NCBI RefSeq assembly: GCF_036997615.1
Contig: NZ_JAWLQA010000006.1
DNA length: 64,000 nt
Source: Brachyspira sp949287565
Lineage (GTDB): Bacteria; Spirochaetota; Brachyspiria; Brachyspirales; Brachyspiraceae
Strand: one strand, 5' to 3'
Below, piece by piece: positions 35,084 through 44,453 of this stretch. Within the stretch, counting starts at the first letter, position 1; the number at the start of each line of letters is the position of its first letter. The translations under genes and the position numbers were made by a program. Under the pieces are notes generated by a model. That model was not told the DNA's origin, searched no databases, and was given only the letters and a program-made list of their open reading frames with translations.

Positions 35084-36661
35084 TTATAAAGAACTTTCAT
35101 CTACCTCTGTAGCCTGCAATTTTCTCTTTAATTTATCTATCATGTTTCCTTCAACTGCCTTCTGAAATTGTATAGCCACATCTTTATTTTTAGTGAAATG
35201 AGGTATAGCTTTTGCTACCAAATCATTTATTCGTTTATCTGTCTGAGTCATATCATATATATGATCAGGTAATGCCACTATTAAAACAGCACCTTTACTT
35301 TCTATAGGGTTTCCTTGAGATAATAAAGAGTATATAGTAGGGCTTTCTGACTCTATAAATGAAAGTATTTTATTATAGAATATTCTTCTCTTATCGTTTG
35401 GATTTAAAGGAACATCATATTGAGGTTTAGGCTGATTCACTACTGCAGCATTATTACTAGATGCATTATTGTTATTGCTTACGCTTTCAAATCCATAATC
35501 TTCATTAATAGAAGAAGCAGCCTGCATATTTGAAGATATTATATCTACAGGACGAATCAAATTATCAGTATTAAGAAGAAGAAGCATACGCATTTCAAAT
35601 ATAGTTCTAGTATTTGAAGCACTTCTTATACGCTCTTCAGTTGATAATATATAATCAAGTATTCTCTCTATTTCATCATCGCTGTAATGATTAGCAAAAA
35701 CTTTTAAATCATCTCTCTCATTTTCTGTTATCTCTAATAATTTTATATCATCAATACCGCTTTTTATCATAAGCACAACACGTATATACTCGATTATACT
35801 GTTTATGAATGTTCTAGGATCTACAGACTCCTCAAACAATTTCTTCACAAATTCAAAATAAGTTTTTTTATCCCCTGAAATCATGATATCAAAAAACTCT
35901 TTGACAAAAGAAAAATTATTTCCGCCTACAACAGCATTAACATCTGCACTAGTTATACACTTTTTATCTGTAGTGTAAGCTATCATTTTTTCAAGTATAG
36001 TTTCACTGTCGCGTACAGAACCTCTCGCCTGTTTAGCTATTAAGAAAATTGCTTCTTCATCATATTTAATATTTTCTTTATCAAGTATGCCTTTTAATAT
36101 TTTCTCTAAGTCTTCTATACCAAGAGATTTAAAAGTATATTGCTGACAGCGGCTTCTTATAGTAGGAAGTACTCTGTCTGCTTCAGTAGTGGCAAGTATA
36201 AAAACAACATGAGCAGGAGGCTCTTCCAAAGTTTTAAGCAAAGCATTAAAAGCCTCATTAGTTATCTGATGCACCTCGTCTATGATATATACTTTATATT
36301 TTCCAGCTACTGGAGATATACGCACATTTTCTATAATACTTCTGATATTTTCTATACCTCTGTTGCTTGCGCCGTCAATTTCTATAACATCAAGAGGAGT
36401 ACCATTTTCTATTTGAGTACATGACGGACAAACTCCGCATGGTTTATCTGTAGGACCATTAACACAGTTTAAGGCTTTAGCTATAATTCTAGCAAGAGAG
36501 GTTTTACCAACTCCATGAGCACCTGAAAAAAGATATGCATGGGCTATCTTCTTTTGTGCTATACTCTTTGATATTGTCTTTGTGATATGTTCCTGCCCTA
36601 TAACTTCTTCAAAAGTTTGAGGACGGTATTTTCTTGCAATTACTTTATAGTTTTCAGCCAT
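35084..36661 (-). CDS. dnaX: DNA polymerase III subunit gamma/tau
   Basis: The clamp-loader ATPase of the replicative polymerase. In 525 residues it has the AAA+ module: VIARKYRPQTFEEVIGQEH, Walker A GAHGVGKTS (about 47-55), the four-Cys zinc knuckle (CVNG...CGVCPSC, about 66-81), Walker B IIDEVHQ and the SRC arginine finger (TIRSRCQQ). Domain III follows, and a short C-terminal region contains a Lys-rich end. An unordered Asn/Ala/Ser-rich linker (about 395-420) separates them. A consensus promoter lies at 36711-36738. The ribosome binding site is poor. Confidence 0.93.
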   Translation of the reverse strand: MAENYKVIARKYRPQTFEEVIGQEHITKTISKSIAQKKIAHAYLFSGAHGVGKTSLARIIAKALNCVNGPTDKPCGVCPSCTQIENGTPLDVIEIDGASNRGIENIRSIIENVRISPVAGKYKVYIIDEVHQITNEAFNALLKTLEEPPAHVVFILATTEADRVLPTIRSRCQQYTFKSLGIEDLEKILKGILDKENIKYDEEAIFLIAKQARGSVRDSETILEKMIAYTTDKKCITSADVNAVVGGNNFSFVKEFFDIMISGDKKTYFEFVKKLFEESVDPRTFINSIIEYIRVVLMIKSGIDDIKLLEITENERDDLKVFANHYSDDEIERILDYILSTEERIRSASNTRTIFEMRMLLLLNTDNLIRPVDIISSNMQAASSINEDYGFESVSNNNNASSNNAAVVNQPKPQYDVPLNPNDKRRIFYNKILSFIESESPTIYSLLSQGNPIESKGAVLIVALPDHIYDMTQTDKRINDLVAKAIPHFTKNKDVAIQFQKAVEGNMIDKLKRKLQATEVDESSL

Positions 36662-36710
36662 ATTTATAGTGTTCCATTTAAATTATTTTTTATTTTTTTT
36701 GATTTAATTT

Positions 36711-36738
36711 ATTTTAACAGACTATTATTATTTGTCAA
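36711..36738 (-). promoter_or_regulatory. promoter of dnaX
   Basis: On the - strand TTGACA (36738-36733), 16 bases and TAAAAT (36716-36711). Leader about 40 nt. Confidence 0.65.
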
Positions 36739-36780
36739 TTTTGATTTTTGATAAGTTATAATTTTATAATAAATAATAAG

Positions 36781-36815
36781 AAAAGGTTAGTCATAATAAC
36801 CTAACCTTTTTATTA
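36781..36815 (-). terminator. terminator of the tnaA-transporter operon
   Basis: AAAAGGTTAG (36781-36790) and CTAACCTTTT (36801-36810) form a perfect 10-base stem. It lies about 20 bases past the transporter stop at 36832. Confidence 0.8.
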
Positions 36816-36831
36816 ATAAATTACATATTCA

Positions 36832-38145
36832 TTAGAATCCGCCTAATGTTATGCTTAATATTAAAATCAAAACAGATACCCCAACAAATACATATTTAGA
36901 CATAAAATCAAACCACTTAGGCAAAGGTTTATCCATACCCTTTTCTACATTCTCCCTGAAAGTTTTTATTCCAAAAATCCAGAAAATCATTATACCTGAA
37001 AGCATAGCCCCTGTAGGAACAATATAAATAGAAACAAAATCCATCCATGCTCCTACTCTGTCGGCTCTTTCTATAAAAATACCAACAGATATCATAATTA
37101 TACCAATAGTGATAACAGCAGTCTTTCTTGATAATTTCAATCTATTTTCTAAAGCCTCTATAGGACATTCCATCAAATTTATTAAAGATGAAACAGCAGC
37201 AAATAATATAGATATATTAAATAGTATAGAGAAAAAATAACCAAAAGGCATTTTCTGAAATACTAAAGGTATTGATATAAATACTAAAGGAGGCCCAGCA
37301 TTAGGATTTATTCCAAATGCAAATACAGCAGGTATAACTACAAAAGCACATAATAAAGCCCCCAAAGAACTAAAAATAGCTGTTTGAACTGCCGCCTTTG
37401 GTATATTTATATCATCTTTCAAGTATGAACCATACACTACCATTCCGCTTCCAGCTAAAGACAAAGAAAAAAATGCCTGACCAAGTGCCATAGCCCAAGC
37501 TTTCGGATTAGATAAAATTTGCCAATCAGGAAATAATAAATAATATATCCCTTCTTTTATATTAGGCAGAGTTAATACCCTCACTAATAATATAATAAAT
37601 AATATATAGAATAGAGGTATTAAGAACATATTAGTAAGTTCTATTCCTTTAGATACTCCGCCAATTAATATGAGAACACAAATAACTATTCCCATAATAT
37701 GCCAAGGTACACTTCCAAAATCAGTTACAAGAGCTACAAAATATAACCCAATATCTGAAGATGAAAATAAACTGCCGTCTATAGCACCTACAGTATATCT
37801 TAATATCCAGCCTACAACTACAGAATATCCTATAGCAATGCCAAGCGATCCAATCATAGGAATAATACCTATGATACCACCGAAATTCTTATTCTTGGTT
37901 TTTAAAGCATTTTCAAAAGAACCTATAGGACCTGTTCTGTTCATTCTGCCCAATGTAAATTCGCCTATTAAACCTATTACACCTAAAGCAATAACAAAGA
38001 AAAAGTACAATATAATAAATATTGCTCCGCCGAACTGTCCTACTCTCCAAGAAAACATCCAAATATTACCTATTCCAACCGCCGAACCTATACAAGCTAT
38101 AATAAAACCTATAGAACCGCTGAAATTTCCTCTTTCTTTTTTCAT
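36832..38145 (-). CDS. neurotransmitter:sodium symporter family transporter, probably for tryptophan
   Basis: A 437-residue NSS-family secondary transporter with about eleven to twelve membrane helices. The N-terminal helix shows the family signature GSAVGIGNIWMFSWRVGQFGGAIFI, where the unwound GIGN segment forms the substrate and Na+ sites. The gene follows tnaA by about 20 bases in the same direction. The Symbiobacterium tryptophan transporter TnaT belongs to this family, so uptake of tryptophan for tryptophanase is a reasonable inference. The ATG at 38145 is preferred; a GTG at 38154 is possible. Neither has a strong ribosome binding site, so coupling to tnaA is likely. Confidence 0.85.
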   Translation of the reverse strand: MKKERGNFSGSIGFIIACIGSAVGIGNIWMFSWRVGQFGGAIFIILYFFFVIALGVIGLIGEFTLGRMNRTGPIGSFENALKTKNKNFGGIIGIIPMIGSLGIAIGYSVVVGWILRYTVGAIDGSLFSSSDIGLYFVALVTDFGSVPWHIMGIVICVLILIGGVSKGIELTNMFLIPLFYILFIILLVRVLTLPNIKEGIYYLLFPDWQILSNPKAWAMALGQAFFSLSLAGSGMVVYGSYLKDDINIPKAAVQTAIFSSLGALLCAFVVIPAVFAFGINPNAGPPLVFISIPLVFQKMPFGYFFSILFNISILFAAVSSLINLMECPIEALENRLKLSRKTAVITIGIIMISVGIFIERADRVGAWMDFVSIYIVPTGAMLSGIMIFWIFGIKTFRENVEKGMDKPLPKWFDFMSKYVFVGVSVLILILSITLGGF

Positions 38146-38166
38146 ATATGACACACTTACTTTTTA

Positions 38167-39546
38167 TTAAGATAAAGGCTCCAATTTAGAAGTAAAATGT
38201 CTTAATATAGGAGGCTCCCAAGTTATTCTATATCCTTTTATAGAAGAAGCTCTATCTTTTATTGATATCAAAGCCTCAGCAATAATATCCATATGTGCCT
38301 GAGTATAAACTCTTCTAGGTATGGCTAATCTTGTTAATTCCAATTCAGCTTCTATTTGTTTTCCTGTTTTAGGATCATTTCCTATCATATAAGAACCTAT
38401 ATCGCAGCCTCTTATTCCAGCTTCTCTATATAACTCTATAGCCAAAGCCTGTCCAGGAAACTCATAATAAGGAATATGAGGAAGCATTTTCTTAGCATCT
38501 ACAAATAAAGCATGTCCTCCAACAGGATATTGGAACGGCACTTTAGCTTCTCTTAATATATCTCCTAAATATTCAATCTGTCCTATTCTATAATTTAAAT
38601 AATCAAAATCTAATCCCTCATCTAAACCTATAGCAAGACCTTCCAAATCCCTTCCAGATAATCCGCCGTAAGAAACAAAACCTTCATTAGGGATAGTAGA
38701 TATTTTCACTTTTTCAAATAAGGCTTCATTGTCTTTTATACCTATTAATCCGCCCATATTAACTATAGCATCTTTTTTGGCACTCATAGTAAATCCGTCA
38801 GCATATTGGAAAGTTTCTTTTACTATTTCTCTTATAGATTTATTTTCATAGCCTTTTTCTCTTTTCTTAACAAAATAAGAGTTTTCAGCATATCTTGCAG
38901 CATCTATAATAAGAGGTATATTATATTTTTTAGCTACTTCTGAAGTTTCTTTGATATTTTGTATAGATACAGGCTGACCTCCTGCAGTATTATTAGTAAT
39001 TGTCATTATAATAATACCAACATTTTCAGGCTTATATTCTTTTATTAATTTCTCAAGTCTTTCTACATCCATATTACCTTTGAAATCAAAATAATTCTCT
39101 GTATCCAATGCTTCTTTACAAACACAGTCTACAACTATACCGCCTGCTAATTCAACATGTCCTCTTGTTGTATCAAAATGCATGTTTGAAATAGAATACT
39201 GACCTTTTTTAATTATATTAGAAAGCAATACCTTTTCTGCAGCTCTTCCTTGGTGAACAGGCTGAAAATATTTGTATCCGAATATAGATTTAGCAACATC
39301 CATAAGATGAAAATAACTTCTGCTTCCAGAGTATGATTCATCGCCCATCATAATTCCAGACCATTGCTTATCGCTCATAGCACCTGTACCTGAATCAGTT
39401 AATAAATCAATATAAACATCTTCAGCTTTCAAAGCAAATACATTGTAATTTGCTTCTTTAATCTTTTGCTCTCTTTCTTCTCTAGAAATCATTTTTATAG
39501 GTTCTACCATTTTAATTCTAAATGGCTCTGCAATATATTTCTTCAT
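38167..39546 (-). CDS. tnaA: tryptophanase
   Basis: A 459-residue PLP-dependent beta-eliminating lyase that splits tryptophan to indole, pyruvate and ammonia. The start EPFRIKMVEPIKMI, the PLP lysine in SAKKDA, and DLLTDSGTGAMS are shared with tyrosine phenol-lyase. The residues that separate the two enzymes favour tryptophanase: FDTTRGH (Asp where phenol-lyase has Thr), GCDIGSYMIGNDP (no phenol-lyase Arg381), and RHFTSKLE (His where phenol-lyase has Phe). An AAAGGAG site precedes the ATG. Pyruvate can feed the Por enzyme. Indole production is a diagnostic trait of B. hyodysenteriae and B. intermedia. Confidence 0.92.
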   Translation of the reverse strand: MKKYIAEPFRIKMVEPIKMISREEREQKIKEANYNVFALKAEDVYIDLLTDSGTGAMSDKQWSGIMMGDESYSGSRSYFHLMDVAKSIFGYKYFQPVHQGRAAEKVLLSNIIKKGQYSISNMHFDTTRGHVELAGGIVVDCVCKEALDTENYFDFKGNMDVERLEKLIKEYKPENVGIIIMTITNNTAGGQPVSIQNIKETSEVAKKYNIPLIIDAARYAENSYFVKKREKGYENKSIREIVKETFQYADGFTMSAKKDAIVNMGGLIGIKDNEALFEKVKISTIPNEGFVSYGGLSGRDLEGLAIGLDEGLDFDYLNYRIGQIEYLGDILREAKVPFQYPVGGHALFVDAKKMLPHIPYYEFPGQALAIELYREAGIRGCDIGSYMIGNDPKTGKQIEAELELTRLAIPRRVYTQAHMDIIAEALISIKDRASSIKGYRITWEPPILRHFTSKLEPLS

Positions 39547-39704
39547 ACCCTACTCCTTTAATTTAGTTTAATTTAGTTTAGTTTAATTATTTTTTTTATT
39601 ACAAATAGTATATTAAATTAATATATATTATAATAATAAAAACCATATTATCACTACATCAAAAAAAATCAATTATGTAATTTATTAAATTTTTATTTAA
39701 AATA

Positions 39705-39742
39705 AAAAACCCGTAATAGCCTTTTAAGACTAATACGGACTT
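39705..39742 (-). terminator. terminator of the dynamin/HerA/nuclease operon
   Basis: On the - strand CCGTATTAG...CTATTACGG (39738-39711, one mismatch) is followed by GTTTTTTATTTT. It is about 265 bases past the last gene. The stretch 39547-39704 is the AT-rich upstream region of tnaA, with short direct repeats of TAAACTAAAT just before its ribosome binding site; I see no leader peptide. Confidence 0.75.
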
Positions 39743-39900
39743 AATAATTCATATAAAACATTATAAGAAAATAAATTGATTTCTATAACTAAAAACATAA
39801 TAGATATATTTGAAAGAGAAATAAATAATTAAATATTATAAAAATATAAACAATAATTCTACAAAATAGATTTACACTTATTAATAATATTAAAATATAA

Positions 39901-39936
39901 TATACTAGAATAATTTTTATTAATTATTCTAGTATA
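39901..39936. terminator. 15-base perfect inverted repeat downstream of the immunity-like gene
   Basis: TATACTAGAATAATT (39901-39915) is perfectly inverted at 39922-39936. No T tract follows on the - strand, so it may be a stability hairpin or a weak first terminator for the operon ending at 40005. Confidence 0.5.
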
Positions 39937-40004
39937 GAAATAATAAAAATAATTTTATTTAGATATTTCATATAATAAAAAGTCTATAAATTAGAAAAAC
40001 ATAA

Positions 40005-40283
40005 TTATTTTAATGTAATAGTATATTTATTAAGACCTTCTTTATTAAAATCAGGTAACTTTCTAGCATAATTGGCAATATCTTTTGAAAATTTATTGAA
40101 ATCTTCTTCTGTGAATAAACCATCATCTATCATCTGAAAACATTGATTTTTTTTACCATTTACTGTAGCAAAAAACTCCACAGATAAACTTGATGAAGTT
40201 ATAGTTGCCTTTAACTCAATAATATCATAATTTGGAACAAGTTTCTTTATATTTTCCGATATAAAATTTTCTAAATCTTTCAT
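40005..40283 (-). CDS. putative immunity protein, YezG/DUF600-like
   Basis: A 92-residue acidic protein. The opening (ENFISENIKKLVPNYDIIELKATI), the central strand pair (SSLSVEFFATVNGKK) and the late helix (FNKFSKDIANYARKL) follow the pattern of YezG/DUF600 proteins, with a shortened C-terminus. In Bacillus, YezG is the immunity protein for YeeF, a toxin with an Endonuclease_NS_2 nuclease domain, the same nuclease type encoded immediately upstream here. The ATG lies 14 bases after the nuclease stop with an AAGGAG site. Neutralising that nuclease in the cytoplasm is the inferred role. Similarity was judged by eye. Confidence 0.6.
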   Translation of the reverse strand: MKDLENFISENIKKLVPNYDIIELKATITSSSLSVEFFATVNGKKNQCFQMIDDGLFTEEDFNKFSKDIANYARKLPDFNKEGLNKYTITLK

Positions 40284-40297
40284 TATATATTTACTCC

Positions 40298-41272
40298 TTA
40301 CTTATCTTCTATAATAACGCTGGCTTTATGGTTATTTCCATTTTCATCTTTATATGTAATATAAACTGTAGTTTCTAGAAGATTACCTTTTTCATCATAT
40401 TTTTCTTTAATGGAAGAAATTTCTCCTCCTGTTTCATCCACCTTATCTTGAACTACGTCTTTTCCATTTTCAGGAACTTCTTTCATAAGCGACCCATCAA
40501 TGTTATTATCAAACTTCCATACTGTATCCTTTTTACCATCTACTTCAATAGTTGTAATAATTTTATCTGGTCTACTAGAATCTCCGTTATAAATAACTTT
40601 TGTATTTACAGTTACATTTTCTCCATTTTCTAATTTTTTCTTGACTTCATTTTCCATACGTTTATAATCGCTTTGATTAATTATACCATCCATTGGTAAT
40701 AGATTACCAATACCTCCATCTCCATTCATATCACGTCCAATTATATGTCCTCCTTGATCATTAGGTCTTCTATCTTTTCCGCCAACTTGAGTCTGTTCAC
40801 TGTTATTACGAGTATTTTCAGGATTAATAGTAGGTTTAGATTCTACACTTATAATCCTGCCCTTATCATCAGTAGTATATTTATAGCCATTAAGAATGTA
40901 AGTATTATTTGGTTTTAATTTTCCATCTTTATAATATACATTGCCATTATCGTCAGTCTTATGAGTTATATCATTCATATACATATAAGTTTTCATATCT
41001 GTAAGAGGACTTTCAGGATATTTCTCTTTCAATTCATTTTCTCTACGAAGACCTTCTGCTTTGTTTTCTATAATGTTCTCATTAACATTTTCAAATTTAG
41101 GAGTTAAATCCCTATTATTTCCTCCGGAAATTTCATTTTTATTTCCAAAATTCGGAGTCAAATCCCTATTATTTCCTCCAGAAACTTCATTTTTATTTCC
41201 AAAATTTGGGGTTAAATCTTTAGTATTATTTTGAAAATTATTATTTAAATTTTCAGACGTTTTCTCAATCAT
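40298..41272 (-). CDS. DNA/RNA non-specific endonuclease toxin (Endonuclease_NS_2 type)
   Basis: A 324-residue protein. Residues 19-62 contain three copies of a DLTPNFGNKNE-SGGNNR type repeat. About 90-260 form an Endonuclease_NS_2 domain: the linker LKPNNTYILNGYKYTTDDKG, the catalytic core N-D-Q-G-G-H-I-I-G (His176), G-N-L-L-P-M-D (Asn190), I-N-Q-S-D-Y-K-R-M-E-N-E (Asn199, Glu208), then YNGDSSRPDKI. The active site appears intact. A further beta-rich tail (260-324) follows. No signal peptide is seen, so export would need the operon's own machinery. The ATG at 41272 overlaps the ATPase stop (ATGA) and has a GAGGGGGG site. Confidence 0.8.
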   Translation of the reverse strand: MIEKTSENLNNNFQNNTKDLTPNFGNKNEVSGGNNRDLTPNFGNKNEISGGNNRDLTPKFENVNENIIENKAEGLRRENELKEKYPESPLTDMKTYMYMNDITHKTDDNGNVYYKDGKLKPNNTYILNGYKYTTDDKGRIISVESKPTINPENTRNNSEQTQVGGKDRRPNDQGGHIIGRDMNGDGGIGNLLPMDGIINQSDYKRMENEVKKKLENGENVTVNTKVIYNGDSSRPDKIITTIEVDGKKDTVWKFDNNIDGSLMKEVPENGKDVVQDKVDETGGEISSIKEKYDEKGNLLETTVYITYKDENGNNHKASVIIEDK

Positions 41273-44200
41273 AATATCCCCCCTCTGCAAAATTGTTCAA
41301 TCCAATTGTTATATTCTTCTACTTTAAAAATACCTATAATACTGGCATGCATTAGCATTAAATTCATAGCTTCCAAAGCATATTTACCATCAAGCTCATT
41401 GTATGTATTTTCGATATCTCTAATAATATGATTATGCCAGATTTGAAAATCAGTATAACCTTGATTAGATGACAATAAATTATCACCATTTAATATATCA
41501 AATATTACTGATGATAGTTTTGCATTATCAATTTTTGCACTATTGAATATTTCTCTAATATTAATCTTTGAAGATTCGGAAACATTAACATCATCTAAAG
41601 AATCAATAATATTATTATCAATATTTTCATTCAATGATTTTTGTACTAAGCATTTAAGTATATTACCTTTACTAGATTTACTCTCTGTAAAGTTTTTATC
41701 CTCTCTTTTATATGACTTTCCGTCTTCAATAACGTTATAATAACCAATCTTACATAAAACACTGTCAATCCAATTATTTTGATAAACTGCGGCAACTCCT
41801 GTATGAAGTTTTGCTAATTCTTCTATCTTATCCTCATCTAAGCCGGCAGCTTTTCCCACAGCTTCTCTATCTGAATATTCCGGAAGTCTTAAAATAATTT
41901 TTGTATTAGTGTTTCTTATAGCTGACATATCAACTGCTGAAGGCGATTGATCTGCTATAATAAATCCTTCTCCATAAGTACGCATTTCAGCAATAGAGTT
42001 TGAAAGCATTTCAACTGATTTTCCAACTAAATTAGCACTCTCGCTAATTTGTTCAGTAGAAGTTCTTTTCAATATATTATGAGCTTCTTCTAATATAGTA
42101 ACATGTTTTAATTCCTGATTCATTGCCTGTGATGATGTTCTGTATTCAGAAAGCTTCATTATTAATATACCCATTATCATTGATTTAGTTTCTAATGAAC
42201 CTATTCTGCTTAAATCAACTATAACATTTTCATCGAACAATATTTTTTCATCTATTTCTTTAGATGAAAATATTCTTCCTATTATACCATTAGTAAGAGA
42301 TTTTACTCTTGTAACTAGTGATCCTGTATAATTGCTTTTTACTTCCTGAGAATAATCAGAAGAATCTATAACATTTCTTAAATTATTCAAAACATCTACA
42401 AAATTAGGAAATATATTATCTCCATTTTTATTAGTGGACATATCTAAATCCCAACCAGTATCAATATAAGATTTTTCTATAGCTTCTTTTAAAACAGCAG
42501 GCATAGCGGCATACATAGGCCAGCAAACATTAAATATATCTATAAGTCTGTCAATATGCTCAAGTACATGAATACTTTTATTAAAGCTGAAAGGATTAAT
42601 TCTTAAAAGTTCAGTATAGTATGGATTAGTACCAAATACATGAATATCTCTTCTATGACCGAATACATTTTTATATTCACCCTTAGCAGGCTCTATTACA
42701 AGGAATTTAACATTTTTAGCATAGAAACCTTCTATGATTTTATAAACGGCATTACTTTTTCCTGCTCCTGTTGAACCTGTTATGAATGTATGCGAAGCCA
42801 AACTTTCTACATTAAGATTAACTTCTGTATTTTCTTCTTCTCCCAAATGAAATACTTTTCCTAAATTGATGCTGTTAGAATTATCAATATTATCATAAGA
42901 AACTATTTCTCTAGCAAAAGGAGTATATTTAACAACAGGAACACCAGCAACACTTTTTTGAGGAAGTCCAGCTTGTATAGCCATTTCAAGACTGCTTACT
43001 GTAACGGCAGGAGAAATTAAAGGTAAATCATCTGTAAGCTGAAAAAGAGGATGATGCATCTTTGCTACATAATTTAAAACCTCTTTTTTATTAGTATTAT
43101 CATTATTCCATAAATTAATTGCTCCTGTTTCAACAGAAGACCCCTCACCTCTTACTAAAGACTGATACATACTTGAAACAACTCTATTAGTTTGAGCATT
43201 TCCAGTGATAAAATAAGCAGAACTTTTCCAAACGCCAACATCTTCACATTCATTAAGACGCTCTAACTGTTTGTCTATCTCTGCTAATATATTAGTTATC
43301 ATCTTGTTTTCAGAAGTAATCTGTAAAGTTTTTCCGCTACCTATAGTTTTTGTAGTACCTTCTGAAGTAGAAGAACTTGTAGTGTCAGTATCGCTATGTC
43401 CTTTACTCTCAGATTTAGATTCACCTTTAGAATTTGCCAATCCAAAATTTAAAGCTCCCATTATAGCATTAGATACCCCAAAAGTCTGAGCATTTGTAAA
43501 AGCTAATCCTGCATTTATACCCAACTTAACAGCTTCAGAAACTACTACTCCTACACTAGCTCCAATAGATTTAGTAAGACTTGTTGTTGTACTAGAAAAA
43601 GTACCTGAATTTCCTCCCATAGTTCCACCAACAGAAACAGTTTTTGTTCTTGATTTAGTTTCAGTATGAGATATGCTTTCTGAAACAGAATGTGAAATAC
43701 CTTCTGTAAGTGTTTTTGTTACAGCATCGCTTTCATTACTTGAAAAACTTAGCTGTGTAGTTTTAAAAGGAGATAACTGGCTGTAAATACCTTCATATCC
43801 GTTTCTTATAACTGATATTTCATTAGGGGTTACTGGATCAGATATTATAACAATAGAATATCTTTCACCTCTCATAGCATCTATTAGCTTTTCAATACCC
43901 TGAGCAAAGTCATTTTTTCCGTCTTCATAATCGCTCTTTTTTACACCTGCAATAGATGAACATGAAGAAATTATTTTATCATCTCCAAAATATTTATCAG
44001 TTAATTCTTTTATTCTAGTATTGTCAAGATTTTCTATATCGCTTCCAAAGAAATTTCCTTTTATAGATCTTTCTAATACTTTACTTGAACTTGATAAAGT
44101 TTTTTCAAATGATTTTACTCCAATATAAAAATCTGTTTTCTCTCCGTCACTTTCTATAATAGTAATAACAGATGAATTTGTATTATAAACAGAATGAAAT

Positions 44201-44451
44201 ACTGAAGATAATTTCACTTGATTATTCTCTTTATTTTCAAATACAATACTATTAATTTTATAGAATCTTAAATACTCTCCTGCTTCTTTTTTACTAATAT
44301 CAGCATCTAAAGGGACAACATTTAAAGCTGTTAAATTAGGAAGATACTTTTTCATTACAACAGTATCTACTTTAACTAATGCTTCTATTAATTCTGCTCG
44401 ATTTCTATTATCAAGCACAGCAGTTTCATTTTTAGTCATCATGTCAGACAT
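41269..44451 (-). CDS. HerA/FtsK-superfamily (DUF87) ATPase with Ser/Thr-rich insert
   Basis: A 1060-residue protein with no close named relative. The ATPase core occupies about 550-910: Walker A GSTGAGKS (559-566), Walker B VTILEEAHNIL (784-794), then a glutamine sensor in IADQSPSAVD (832-841) and NTNTKIILRL, all hallmarks of HerA/DUF87 motors that pump DNA or protein. The N-terminal 200 residues are a separate alpha/beta domain. Residues about 230-380 are extremely rich in Ser, Thr and Gly and enclose a weakly hydrophobic stretch (SIGASVGVVVSEAVKLGINAG, about 295-335) that could insert in a membrane. A helical region (about 930-1060) ends the protein. A role as translocation motor for the downstream nuclease is inferred. 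Confidence 0.8.
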   Translation of the reverse strand: MSDMMTKNETAVLDNRNRAELIEALVKVDTVVMKKYLPNLTALNVVPLDADISKKEAGEYLRFYKINSIVFENKENNQVKLSSVFHSVYNTNSSVITIIESDGEKTDFYIGVKSFEKTLSSSSKVLERSIKGNFFGSDIENLDNTRIKELTDKYFGDDKIISSCSSIAGVKKSDYEDGKNDFAQGIEKLIDAMRGERYSIVIISDPVTPNEISVIRNGYEGIYSQLSPFKTTQLSFSSNESDAVTKTLTEGISHSVSESISHTETKSRTKTVSVGGTMGGNSGTFSSTTTSLTKSIGASVGVVVSEAVKLGINAGLAFTNAQTFGVSNAIMGALNFGLANSKGESKSESKGHSDTDTTSSSTSEGTTKTIGSGKTLQITSENKMITNILAEIDKQLERLNECEDVGVWKSSAYFITGNAQTNRVVSSMYQSLVRGEGSSVETGAINLWNNDNTNKKEVLNYVAKMHHPLFQLTDDLPLISPAVTVSSLEMAIQAGLPQKSVAGVPVVKYTPFAREIVSYDNIDNSNSINLGKVFHLGEEENTEVNLNVESLASHTFITGSTGAGKSNAVYKIIEGFYAKNVKFLVIEPAKGEYKNVFGHRRDIHVFGTNPYYTELLRINPFSFNKSIHVLEHIDRLIDIFNVCWPMYAAMPAVLKEAIEKSYIDTGWDLDMSTNKNGDNIFPNFVDVLNNLRNVIDSSDYSQEVKSNYTGSLVTRVKSLTNGIIGRIFSSKEIDEKILFDENVIVDLSRIGSLETKSMIMGILIMKLSEYRTSSQAMNQELKHVTILEEAHNILKRTSTEQISESANLVGKSVEMLSNSIAEMRTYGEGFIIADQSPSAVDMSAIRNTNTKIILRLPEYSDREAVGKAAGLDEDKIEELAKLHTGVAAVYQNNWIDSVLCKIGYYNVIEDGKSYKREDKNFTESKSSKGNILKCLVQKSLNENIDNNIIDSLDDVNVSESSKINIREIFNSAKIDNAKLSSVIFDILNGDNLLSSNQGYTDFQIWHNHIIRDIENTYNELDGKYALEAMNLMLMHASIIGIFKVEEYNNWIEQFCRGGIL

Positions 44452-44453
44452 TA

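Noticed and set aside
34962..35165. 67-codon + strand frame near the dnaX 3' end
   Set aside because: It overlaps dnaX antisense and a decayed repeat fragment and has no ribosome binding site.
38167..39546. Tyrosine phenol-lyase instead of tryptophanase
   Set aside because: Key positions (FDTTRGH, no Arg381 equivalent, RHFTSKL) match tryptophanase.
39547..39704. TnaC-type leader peptide regulating tnaA
   Set aside because: No short frame with a conserved Trp and ribosome binding site could be found upstream of tnaA.
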